A stretch of 64,000 bases of DNA, from NCBI RefSeq assembly GCF_900102085.1, contig NZ_FMVM01000012.1, forward strand, positions 85,676-149,675. Reading direction: 5' to 3'. Source of the DNA: Paenibacillus polysaccharolyticus. GTDB lineage: Bacteria > Bacillota > Bacilli > Paenibacillales > Paenibacillaceae. Shown in pieces: positions 52,833-61,153 of the stretch. The translations under genes and the position numbers were made by a program. The number at the start of each line of letters is the position of its first letter. The stretch's first letter is position 1. A model generated the notes under the pieces. That model saw nothing but the letters and a program-made list of their open reading frames with translations, ran no database searches and was not told the origin of the DNA.

Positions 52833-53894
52833 TTATTTTAATGCGATCAGCAGATTTTGCAAATTTTTCTCCATCAAGGTGAAATAATCATCTTTGTTCT
52901 TCACCTGTTCCTGCGTCAGACCCTCAACCGGGTTCAACACCATCGTTTCTACCCCTGCTTCGCTGGCAAGTGTTTTGGCTAATTTGTCGGATACAAGCTC
53001 TTCAAAGAAAATGTACTTGATACCTTCATCTTTAACCAGTTTAGCCAGTTTTACAATATCCTGTCCAGTTGGTTCTGCATCCGGGGACAGTCCCATGATG
53101 GCATGTTGCTTCAAACCATAATCACGTGCAAGATAACCGAACGCTTGGTGTGACACTACAATTTCCTTCTTTGCTACGGATGCTAATTCATTCGTGAAAC
53201 GCTGATCCAGTTCTTCAAGTTTGGTATGAAGCTCCTTATAACGTTGCTCGTAACCAGCTTTGTGTGTAGGATCAACTTCTACTAAACTGTTCTTGATATT
53301 TTCCGCCATGATCATTGCGGATTTGGGGCTAACCCATGTATGAGGATCGATATGATGGTCGGCTACTTGTTCCTCATTGCCACTCTCGTCTGCATGGTCA
53401 TCGGCATGTTCATCCTCATGCTCTTCACCATGTCCGTGACCATCGTCTCCTTCTGCTGTTAACAACTTGACACCTTCGCTGACAGCCACGGATTTCACTT
53501 TTGTATCACTGTTCAGTGATTTCAAAAAGTTCGGCACCCATCCTTCCAGACCCGCACCATTGTATAAGAAAAGCTGTGCCTTGGACGTATTCACAATATC
53601 CTGGCTCTTGGGTGTCCAATCGTGCGGCTCTACTCCCGTAGGCAGCAAGTTAATAACATTGGCATCCTCTCCGCCAATCGCTGCAGTAAACGCATATACC
53701 GGATAAAATGTGGTCACCACATTAACTTTGCCTTCAACAATTTTGGCTGTATTCTCGTTGTTTTGCCCACATGCAGACAATACAAGCAAACTAAGTATGA
53801 GCAGACCGCTCCAAAGTAGCTTCATTATACTCCGTTTGCCAAGTTTGCTGGATCGATCTAATCGTGTCTGTCTCTTCTTTTGAATAAATGTCAT
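52833..53894 (-). CDS. znuA: Zinc ABC transporter substrate-binding lipoprotein
   Basis: Captures zinc outside the cell for ZnuBC. The lipobox is LLVLSACGQ. The cluster A-I binding domain has the metal histidines in GVEPHDWTP, DPHTWVSP and VVSHQAFGYLARDYG. The His/Asp-rich loop DDGHGHGEEHEDEHADDH, typical of zinc rather than manganese binders, lies near the middle. The start is taken as ATG 53894, 8 nt after GGAGTG (353 aa); ATG 53825 with a shorter signal sequence is an alternative. Confidence 0.92.
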   Translation of the reverse strand: MTFIQKKRQTRLDRSSKLGKRSIMKLLWSGLLILSLLVLSACGQNNENTAKIVEGKVNVVTTFYPVYAFTAAIGGEDANVINLLPTGVEPHDWTPKSQDIVNTSKAQLFLYNGAGLEGWVPNFLKSLNSDTKVKSVAVSEGVKLLTAEGDDGHGHGEEHEDEHADDHADESGNEEQVADHHIDPHTWVSPKSAMIMAENIKNSLVEVDPTHKAGYEQRYKELHTKLEELDQRFTNELASVAKKEIVVSHQAFGYLARDYGLKQHAIMGLSPDAEPTGQDIVKLAKLVKDEGIKYIFFEELVSDKLAKTLASEAGVETMVLNPVEGLTQEQVKNKDDYFTLMEKNLQNLLIALK

Positions 53895-53919
53895 ATATAA
53901 TTCACTCCACATCACTTAA

Positions 53920-53934
53920 TCGTAAATATTACTG
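53920..53934 (-). promoter_or_regulatory. Candidate Zur box before znuA
   Basis: TCGTAAATATTACTG resembles the Bacillus Zur site TCGTAATnATTACGA at about 12 of 14 defined positions. It lies just upstream of the znuA ribosome-binding site. Confidence 0.6.
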
Positions 53935-54054
53935 AAAGAATTATAGGTAACCTGCTCCTAATTGTCAAGGCTCATGTCCTATTCATTCTTTCCCGAAGTA
54001 CGGAGTTCATAACAATATATGCTTGTCCTTCAGTTATCAGCTCTTTTTTCAGCA

Positions 54055-54083
54055 TAAAAAAGCGGTCCGAATCACTTCGGACC
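54055..54083 (-). terminator. Terminator of metG
   Basis: The perfect stem GGTCCGAA/TTCGGACC with a four-base loop is followed on the minus strand by GC and seven T. Confidence 0.92.
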
Positions 54084-54157
54084 ACCCTTGGTTCAAACTT
54101 GTGACAATCTCTGTACGATTGAACACCCTAGTTGCTTGTCTTATACTTAAAAACTTT

Positions 54158-56188
54158 TTATTTCACTTGCGCGCCATTTGGCATACTGTCCGGTACGGTT
54201 GCCAGGGTCAGCTGATCCCCATGAGAAGCTGCCAGGATCATGCCTTGGGACAGCTCTCCACGCAGTTTTACTGGTTTGAGGTTGGTCACACAGATGACTT
54301 TACGTCCAACCATCTCTTCTGGCGAATAAAACTTTGCGATACCAGATACAACCTGACGTTGCTCATAACCAAGATCCAGTTGCAGCTTAAGCAATTTATC
54401 TGCCTTTTTAACAGGCTCACAAGCGATGACTTGTGCCACACGTAGCTCAACTTTGGCAAAATCATCAATGCCGATCTCTTCCTTGCCTTCAGGTGCTGTT
54501 ACCGGTTCTGCTGAAGCTGGAGTAGCGGCTCCTGCTTCTGCCTGGCTTGCATCGGACTGTGCTGCTTTTTGTCCACCTGTCATCGCTTCAGAGATATAGG
54601 CAATTTCCTGTTCCGCATCCAAACGCGGGAAGATCGGCTCGCCTTTGTGCAATGCGTTGCCAGCAGGCACGATGCCCCATTGTTTCGCTGAATCCCAAGC
54701 TGTCAGCTCACCTTCTTGAATACCTAGCTGTTCCCAGATTTTGCGCGGCGCACGAGTCAGGAACGGCTGTAGAAGAATGGAGGCAATACGTAAGCTTTCA
54801 ATCAGATGGGACATTACGGATGCCAGCTCATCCCGTTTCGCTTCATCACGAGCAAGAGCCCATGGCTGTGTTTCGTCGATATATTTGTTGCTACGGCTAA
54901 CAAATTGACTGATCGCTGTAAGCGCCACAGAAAACTGCAAGTTCTCCATCGCTTGCTCCACTTTTTCCACCGTTGCATGTCCTGCTTCTTCCAGCGAAGC
55001 ATCAAATTCCGTTACATTGGAAGCAAACGTAGGAGCTTTGCCTTCAAAGTATTTGTCCACCATCGCTACGGTACGGTTCAGCAGGTTGCCCAGATCGTTC
55101 GCCAGATCGGAGTTCACACGCTCTACGAAGCTTTCTGGTGTAAATGTACCATCGGAACCAAACGGTACTTCACGCAGCAAATAGTAACGAAGCGAATCCA
55201 GGCCGTAACGATCGATCAGGGTTACAGGATCTACTACATTTCCTTTGGATTTGGACATTTTGCCATCTTTCATCAACAGCCAGCCATGTGCAAATACCTT
55301 TTTCGGTAATGGCAGATCCAGCGCCATGAGCATAATTGGCCAATAAATCGTATGGAAACGAACAATTTCTTTACCCACCAGATGAACATCCGCTGGCCAA
55401 AACTTGTCGTACAATGAAGCATCCGAAGAGCCGTAGCCCAGTGCTGTAATGTAGTTGGACAACGCGTCAATCCATACGTAAACGACGTGTTTCGGATCGC
55501 CTTTAACTTTGACACCCCACTCAAATGTGGTACGGGATACCGCCAAATCCTCAAGACCCGGCTTGATAAAGTTGTTGATCATCTCGTTTTTGCGGGATTC
55601 CGGTTGGATAAAACCAGGATTCTCTTCGTAATATTTCAACAAACGATCTGCATATTTACTCATACGGAAGAAGTAAGATTCTTCTTTGACGAGTTCAACC
55701 GGGTGTCCGCTATCCGGACTTTTAGCCGAGATAATCTCGCCTTTCTCATTTTTTTCAACATCCACCAGCTGTGTTTCAGTGTAATAAGTTTCATCCGGGA
55801 TGCTGTACCAGCCTTCGTACTCACCCTTGTAGATATCACCCTGCTTCAGCAAACGATCAAAGATATCTTGTACGACGGTTTTGTGACGCTCCTCGGTTGT
55901 GCGAATGAAGTCATCATTGGAGATGTCCAGCTTGTTCCACAGTTCCTTGATGCCTACGACAATCTCATCGATAAAGGCCTGTGGAGACAATCCTTTCTCC
56001 TGAGCCTTGCGCTCAATCTTCTGGCCATGCTCATCGGTACCTGTCAGATAGCGCACCTCGTATCCACGCAAGCGTTTGTAACGAGACATTGCATCACCTG
56101 CTACTGTTGTGTACGCATGCCCAATATGTAGCTTGTCGCTTGGATAATAAATCGGCGTTGTTAAATAAAATGTTTTTTGATCCGTCAT
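54158..56188 (-). CDS. metG: Methionine--tRNA ligase
   Basis: Charges tRNA-Met. HIGH motif as LHIGHAYTT near residue 16-24, KMSKS as KMSKSKGNVVDP near 300, anticodon-binding helical domain, then a linker and a C-terminal EMAPII-like tRNA-binding domain (FAKVELRVAQVIACEPVKKA). 676 aa from ATG 56188, preceded by GGAGGAG; the longer reading to 56314 would enter the T-box terminator. Expression is controlled by the T-box leader upstream. Confidence 0.96.
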   Translation of the reverse strand: MTDQKTFYLTTPIYYPSDKLHIGHAYTTVAGDAMSRYKRLRGYEVRYLTGTDEHGQKIERKAQEKGLSPQAFIDEIVVGIKELWNKLDISNDDFIRTTEERHKTVVQDIFDRLLKQGDIYKGEYEGWYSIPDETYYTETQLVDVEKNEKGEIISAKSPDSGHPVELVKEESYFFRMSKYADRLLKYYEENPGFIQPESRKNEMINNFIKPGLEDLAVSRTTFEWGVKVKGDPKHVVYVWIDALSNYITALGYGSSDASLYDKFWPADVHLVGKEIVRFHTIYWPIMLMALDLPLPKKVFAHGWLLMKDGKMSKSKGNVVDPVTLIDRYGLDSLRYYLLREVPFGSDGTFTPESFVERVNSDLANDLGNLLNRTVAMVDKYFEGKAPTFASNVTEFDASLEEAGHATVEKVEQAMENLQFSVALTAISQFVSRSNKYIDETQPWALARDEAKRDELASVMSHLIESLRIASILLQPFLTRAPRKIWEQLGIQEGELTAWDSAKQWGIVPAGNALHKGEPIFPRLDAEQEIAYISEAMTGGQKAAQSDASQAEAGAATPASAEPVTAPEGKEEIGIDDFAKVELRVAQVIACEPVKKADKLLKLQLDLGYEQRQVVSGIAKFYSPEEMVGRKVICVTNLKPVKLRGELSQGMILAASHGDQLTLATVPDSMPNGAQVK

Positions 56189-56273
56189 GAATGACTTCTC
56201 CTCCTTCAATTGTTCTAACGAATACATACCAATCGCTCGAATGGAACCATCTTCCTGATCCGAAAATGAACAC

Positions 56274-56550
56274 AAAAAAACTCCCGCCCTGTATGGGACG
56301 AGAGTATCTCTCACGTGTTACCACCCAATTTCCCCACATTTTTCACAAAACGCAGGCTCTTCCGGTCCTTCGACCGCCCATTAACGCTGGATCACGCCTC
56401 AGGCTTACGACAATAGCGACAAGTCGCTGATTGCACGCTCGAAAGAGGTTCCTCCGGGACCATCTTCCATCCTCCTCCCAGACCGGTTCTCAGCTTCTCC
56501 GGCTCTCTGCACTGGGGGTGTGTCTGTACTTATCCCTTCACTGGAAAATC
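56274..56550 (-). ncRNA. T-box riboswitch of metG
   Basis: The minus-strand leader has a stem I region with AGAGAG and an apical CCGG/CCGG stem. A T-box motif GGGTGGTAACACG (56326-56314) follows. The terminator CTCTCGTCCC-ATACA-GGGCGGGAG then leads into seven T (56280-56274). UGGU in the T-box can pair with an ACCA tRNA end. An ATG in GGAAGATGGTCC is the likely methionine specifier codon. The T-box differs from the common GGTGGnACCGCG at a few positions. Confidence 0.88.
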
Positions 56551-56560
56551 ATATACAAAA

Positions 56561-56590
56561 AATATACTGAAATGCTGACCTTGTTGTCAA
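56561..56590 (-). promoter_or_regulatory. metG T-box promoter
   Basis: TTGACA (56590-56585), 18 bp, TATATT (56566-56561) on the minus strand, at the right distance before the T-box leader. The rest of the stretch up to yidD holds only a GAACC/GGTTC hairpin. Confidence 0.8.
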
Positions 56591-56683
56591 GTATACCACC
56601 GAATAGAACCAAGCTTCTGGGTTCCAGCTACCTGCTCTATAACACTTTGATCAGCAAAAATGAACATCAGGCTCTTCTGCACA

Positions 56684-56938
56684 TTACGGTTCGGATATCA
56701 CTACATTTTTTTCCACCTTAGGCGGAACCAAATCTACACCGCCCGGATGAAACGGATGACATTTGGCAATCCGTTTCGCCGCTAGAAGGGAACCTTTGAG
56801 TGCACCATGCACTTCAATTGCTTCCATCGCATACGCCGAACACGTAGGATAAAATCGGCAGGTCGGCGGTTTTAATGGAGAGATATAATTGCGGTATACC
56901 CGGATGGGAGCTTGCACGATTCTACGCGAAAGTTTCAT
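56684..56938 (-). CDS. yidD: Membrane protein insertion efficiency factor YidD
   Basis: A small amphipathic protein that helps membrane protein insertion near YidC. RVYRNYISPLKPPTCRFYPT, CSAYAMEAIEVHG and CHPFHPGGVDLVP are the conserved blocks with cysteines. 84 aa from ATG 56938, 2 bp after the zur stop; AAGAATTGAAG is a weak ribosome-binding site, so translation is probably coupled to zur. Confidence 0.93.
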   Translation of the reverse strand: MKLSRRIVQAPIRVYRNYISPLKPPTCRFYPTCSAYAMEAIEVHGALKGSLLAAKRIAKCHPFHPGGVDLVPPKVEKNVVISEP

Positions 56939-56940
56939 CT

Positions 56941-57411
56941 TCAATTCTTCCCGTGGCTGTGTGCATGCTGATGTGTAGATGACTTCTTCGCTGGAGCATG
57001 TTCAGCACAATCCTTGCAGTATCCGAATACTTCAAACTTGTGATCCACAACCTGAAATTGCTCGGGAGCATCAGCAAGTTGCATCGGACAAAAAACGATC
57101 GGGTAGGTCTTCTGACACTTCAGGCAGATCATATGATGATGATGGTGGCCTTCGCTGCAATGTGCTCTGAACTTCACTCCATCTTCGAATATAACTTGCT
57201 CCAGCACGCCTAGTTCCTGCATTACACGCAAGTTTCGGTACACCGTGTCAAAGCTTAATCCGCTGTAAGTCTTACCCATATATTCGTAGACGTCCTTGGG
57301 TGTAAGATACCCCGGAGACTCGGCAAATAACCGTGCAAGTGTCTTGCGCTGATCAGTTATACGAAGTCCCTGTGAGGACATAGTTGATATAATCTCTTCC
57401 GTCGACAGCAT
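56941..57411 (-). CDS. zur: Zinc uptake regulator Zur (Fur family)
   Basis: Zinc-sensing repressor. Winged helix with SGLSFDTVYRNLRVMQELGV, then GHHHHHMICLKCQKTYPIVFCPM, a close match in pattern to B. subtilis Zur. Structural-zinc cysteines are in CLKC and CKDC. A His-rich tail (STHQHAHSHGKN) is extra. 156 aa. GGAGGTG precedes the ATG. The zinc importer genes lie 3.5 kb away and have a Zur-like box; PerR is less likely because of the conserved FCPM/HHHHH context. Confidence 0.88.
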   Translation of the reverse strand: MLSTEEIISTMSSQGLRITDQRKTLARLFAESPGYLTPKDVYEYMGKTYSGLSFDTVYRNLRVMQELGVLEQVIFEDGVKFRAHCSEGHHHHHMICLKCQKTYPIVFCPMQLADAPEQFQVVDHKFEVFGYCKDCAEHAPAKKSSTHQHAHSHGKN

Positions 57412-57511
57412 GATTTACAGCACCTCCTGTCATACAAACCTTTTGCATTTTCATCATGCGACAAAATCTTTTGGCAAAAACCGTTGCTTCTGCTCTTTTT
57501 GTATACCTCTA

Positions 57512-57540
57512 ATAATGCATGAAATGAAGAACAGAGTCAA
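57512..57540 (-). promoter_or_regulatory. zur-yidD promoter
   Basis: TTGACT (57540-57535), 17 bp, CATTAT (57517-57512) on the minus strand. The predicted leader is about 95 nt. Confidence 0.65.
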
Positions 57541-57599
57541 CGGAACCCTACACGCAAGTATAGGCGTTTTGCTTAAACTAAAAACTTAAACTAAAGACA

Positions 57600-57625
57600 A
57601 AGGACCCCATAAGTATGGAGTCCTT
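57600..57625 (-). terminator. Hairpin after the secreted PKD-type protein
   Basis: The stem AAGGACcCCATA/TATGGaGTCCTT lies 105 bp past the stop codon at 57730; TTTGTCTTTAGTTT follows on the minus strand. The gene-free stretch 57412-57729 holds this and the zur promoter. Confidence 0.6.
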
Positions 57626-57729
57626 CGGTTGACGGTTCAGAATATAGGTCATACAGGTGACTTTTGGGGTGAACGGGTATATAAAATATAAGCTTTCACT
57701 CCAAACCGTACGGTTGATTCACTTGAATA

Positions 57730-60024
57730 TTACTTCTCAGCTGGAAGTGGGGTAAACAGAATGTTTACCGGCAAGTTGCTACCAGGGGCAGCAGAGAAAA
57801 CAATGGTAACACTCTCACCGTAAGAACCTGTGCGATACAGCACATTTTGTTCATTCGGCGCACTTAGAGACTGGCTGTTATTCGACAACTGTACCAGCTG
57901 TCCATTCACAAGTGCTGAACCGTAATACTTGCCTCCGCGAGGATTAAACGAAATCAGTGTACGCGGAGCAACATTGTTCAGGGTGATTTTGTACAGTACA
58001 CCGAAGTTACCAGCGTTAGAAGCGCTTGTGAAGGCCATCGGGTCTGTGCCGTCGAGATTCGGATCACTTGCATTATCCCCGAGTGGCAAACGGGAAGGCT
58101 TCGTGCCAACTTCCTGATCGTACGTAATGATTCGTGTTGCGTTTGGATAAGTCCCACGGTTATGAACGCCGTCACGGTCCAGAACTGGCAATGAGGACAA
58201 CACGGCCATCGGATCTTTATTTTCTTCGATCATTACAATGTTGTAGTCAAGAGTATAATCACTGAAAGCGTCGGAATAAAGGGAGATGACCTGCCCTTCT
58301 TTCATCGAAATATTGTTCAATTCCGTCAGAATCAATTTGCTTTCTCCTGGCTGGATGTATACTCTCTTCGAATCTGCCCCCGTTTGCATGGATTTGAACC
58401 ATTTATCGATGGACAATTTACCCGCAACGGTAGCAAATGGCGTCGGTCCTGCAAAGCCCATATTTTGCTGATCGAATACAGCTGTGTATGGATTGTTATT
58501 GGTTGCAATCACATACATTTTTACTCTTTTGCCCGTATTATTGACATGGTGAATCATGAAACGCGTCTGTCCAAAGGAAGATTCCTTGTAGACAATGCCT
58601 TCCTGGTTAACGGTCTCAGGGCTGTTACTACGAATAAGCAGGCTTGGTTCATCCGTGTACGTAAACGGAACTTTTTCCATGCCAGGAACTTCTCCGCCGT
58701 TGAATGTAAATTTGTCCCCTACTGGTACGAACAATTTGTTGAAATCAGACTGATTATAAAGCGTCTCGCTTGTGATCATAATCTCTTTCGTATAGGTGTT
58801 GCTCAAACCGTGCTGATCTGTAACCGTAAGTGATACCGTCTTCGGTCCCGGAAGGAAAAATGCGAGTGCATTGTTGCTCCAGTCTCTTTTGACGATTGCA
58901 TCCTCATCATCTGTACTTTGATCAGTGTAGGAAATTTTTTCACCCATTTTGTATTCTTCCTTGTCCGTTGTAAACATCGCTACTGGGGGAAGATTCGGAC
59001 GCTCCACTTTGATCGTAAGCGTATAAGGGTTACTCCACTGGCCACTGGAATCTTGAACCGTATAAGTCACCGTATAAACGCCTGGCTGATCAAAGGAATC
59101 TTGACGTCCAGTCCACTGCTCATCCACAATCGGAAGGCCGTTCGGCGAACTGTTTTTAGTCGTGTAGATCACTTGATCTCCTGCAAAAATTTCCTTTTGT
59201 ACCGTAAAGCTGGCTACAGGTTTAGTGTTAAGCTTCAATACTACCGTCTTCGCAGGCTGATTCACGGTATATGTGATGTTCAGCGCTTGTGTAATGGACG
59301 TCAATGGAATCATAAACGTGTTTTTTTCTTGATAAGCGGGGCCTTTCATCGTTCTGGATTCTCCGTTAACGGTATACACTTTGCTGTTTGTTTTGAAACG
59401 AAGTTCGTCCGTACCGCTTAGAATGATCGTTTCTTTGGTTTGGTTATCATATTTTACGTCGTAACCTACCCGATCAACCAGAGCACGAATGGCTACATAG
59501 GAGACACCATTTTTTACAGCCATCGGCTGTCCAGCCAGATACGTTTTTCCATCCTGAACCATCTTGTTGCTATTCATATAAAGTGTCAGGTCTCCGGCAG
59601 ATCGCACAGTCGAAGCTGTTCCACCAGTCGTTGGTTGCTCTACTTCAGCAGGTGTTGGTGTGTTTGGTGTGTTTGTTTCTTCGCCTGTTCCTTGTTCCCC
59701 GTTTGCTCCTGTTGCCGGATTTACAGGTGTAGCTTCTGTTCCAGAAGGATCTGTTGTTCCCTGATTGGGTTCTATGGCGCTTTCATTGTTGGCAGGTTGT
59801 GAGTTGTTTGATGGATTGTTAGCAGGATCAGTCGTTGCTCCTGATTTTACTTCGGACTCAGCAATTGGCTGTTCTTTCTTTACAACCTCAACGGATTTCA
59901 CTTTTGCGGTATTCACTGGCGTAGATTCGCTTGAATCTGCTGCTTGTGCATTCGCAGGAATAACTGCAAAGGCCTGAAAAACAGCAAAAGCGGTGAGTAT
60001 GGACAACTTCTTCTTCAAATTCAT
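57730..60024 (-). CDS. Large secreted protein with copper-amine-oxidase-N and PKD-like domains
   Basis: A 764-aa secreted protein. The signal peptide is at 1-28 (KLSILTAFAVFQAFAVIP, ANAQA). A Pro/Thr/Asn/Glu-rich stalk follows at about 30-140, then a copper-amine-oxidase-N domain at about 145-270 (GQPMAVKNGVSYVAIRALVD). Two PKD-like domains follow (PVASFTVQKEIFAGDQV; PPVAMFTTDKEEYKMGEKIS), and then a long C-terminal beta-rich region I do not recognise. No catalytic motif is seen. It is probably a cell-surface or matrix protein. The spacing from GGAG to the ATG is long (13 nt). Confidence 0.85.
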   Translation of the reverse strand: MNLKKKLSILTAFAVFQAFAVIPANAQAADSSESTPVNTAKVKSVEVVKKEQPIAESEVKSGATTDPANNPSNNSQPANNESAIEPNQGTTDPSGTEATPVNPATGANGEQGTGEETNTPNTPTPAEVEQPTTGGTASTVRSAGDLTLYMNSNKMVQDGKTYLAGQPMAVKNGVSYVAIRALVDRVGYDVKYDNQTKETIILSGTDELRFKTNSKVYTVNGESRTMKGPAYQEKNTFMIPLTSITQALNITYTVNQPAKTVVLKLNTKPVASFTVQKEIFAGDQVIYTTKNSSPNGLPIVDEQWTGRQDSFDQPGVYTVTYTVQDSSGQWSNPYTLTIKVERPNLPPVAMFTTDKEEYKMGEKISYTDQSTDDEDAIVKRDWSNNALAFFLPGPKTVSLTVTDQHGLSNTYTKEIMITSETLYNQSDFNKLFVPVGDKFTFNGGEVPGMEKVPFTYTDEPSLLIRSNSPETVNQEGIVYKESSFGQTRFMIHHVNNTGKRVKMYVIATNNNPYTAVFDQQNMGFAGPTPFATVAGKLSIDKWFKSMQTGADSKRVYIQPGESKLILTELNNISMKEGQVISLYSDAFSDYTLDYNIVMIEENKDPMAVLSSLPVLDRDGVHNRGTYPNATRIITYDQEVGTKPSRLPLGDNASDPNLDGTDPMAFTSASNAGNFGVLYKITLNNVAPRTLISFNPRGGKYYGSALVNGQLVQLSNNSQSLSAPNEQNVLYRTGSYGESVTIVFSAAPGSNLPVNILFTPLPAEK

Positions 60025-60249
60025 TCTTTGTCTTTGGCTCCTTCTGCTCCCATTTTATTAATATCCCCTCTAAAAGTCATATGATTAGACGCTCAGAAAC
60101 GGGAAAAGTTGCTAAAAATAATGAATAAGAATTGTAAACTTTTAATAGAAGTGAAAAACTATGAAAATAGTTATCTGTTAATATAAACAAGCTGTATGAG
60201 TTAATCTAAAGATTTACCTAGCTCCAGTTAACCGTTCAGATAAAAAAAT

Positions 60250-60288
60250 AAAAAAACAACCTCTACGAAATAATATTCGTAAAGGTTG
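60250..60288 (-). terminator. Terminator of pflB-pflA operon
   Basis: The stem CAACCTcTACGAA/TTCGTAaAGGTTG (60257-60288) is followed by a long T-rich tract on the minus strand. Confidence 0.88.
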
Positions 60289-60314
60289 CTTGTGAATAGA
60301 TGTTCGCTTACCGC

Positions 60315-61067
60315 TTACTTTCCTGAACAAATGACGCTGGCTGTTTCTGCACGACCTTGCTCAATCAGGCGATATGCCCGTTCAACTTCTTCCTCGGTTG
60401 GTGAAGGTACGCCATCCAGCGGATAAACTTTACCCAGTGCTTCCCATTTGTAAATTCCCATTTGATGATAAGGAAGAATTTCGAACTTCTCTACTCCATT
60501 TAGCGTGCCAATGAAACGCCCGAGATTCAACAAATCTTCTTCCTGATCATGAATGCCAGGCACGTATACATGTCTGATCCACATTTTTCGACCATGATCG
60601 GATAACCATCTTGCAGTCTTCAGCGTACGTTCATTGGATTTACCTGTCAGTTTGATATGTTTCTCGTCATCGATATGTTTCAGGTCGAGTAATACAAGGT
60701 CAGTATGGTCAAGCAGATCATGAATACGATCCGGTTCATTGAACCCGTTACTATCCAGTGTCGTATGAAGCCCCCAGCGACGTTTGACTTCCTTGAATAT
60801 TTCTGCGACAAAGTGAGCTTGCAGGGTAGGCTCTCCGCCAGATATAGTAAGTCCACCGCCAGAGCTACGATAGTAGGACAGGTACGGCTGTATTTCAGCC
60901 AGTACCTCCTCTAATGTCATCTCTTTTCCACCATCCAGTGCCCATGTGTCAGGGTTGTGACAATACTGACATTTGAGCAGGCATCCTTGCATAAAAAGCA
61001 CGAAGCGGATACCTGGGCCGTCAACCGTCCCGAAAGTTTCGAGTGAATGAATATGTCCGTTAACCAT
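60315..61067 (-). CDS. pflA: Pyruvate formate-lyase activating enzyme
   Basis: Radical SAM enzyme that installs the glycyl radical on PflB. The cluster motif is CLLKCQYCHNPDTW near residues 29-42, preceded by GTVDGPGIRFVLFMQG. GGGLTISGGEPTLQ is the SAM-binding region. 250 aa. AAAGGAAGAGG precedes the ATG. It lies 86 bp after pflB in the same direction. Confidence 0.95.
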   Translation of the reverse strand: MVNGHIHSLETFGTVDGPGIRFVLFMQGCLLKCQYCHNPDTWALDGGKEMTLEEVLAEIQPYLSYYRSSGGGLTISGGEPTLQAHFVAEIFKEVKRRWGLHTTLDSNGFNEPDRIHDLLDHTDLVLLDLKHIDDEKHIKLTGKSNERTLKTARWLSDHGRKMWIRHVYVPGIHDQEEDLLNLGRFIGTLNGVEKFEILPYHQMGIYKWEALGKVYPLDGVPSPTEEEVERAYRLIEQGRAETASVICSGK

Positions 61068-61153
61068 GTTGCCTCTTCCTTTCTTTTCGCATCCGCTATG
61101 CGTTCATTTCTATGTTGAATCAGAATACTTGACTGGACTACTGGAAAAGTAAC

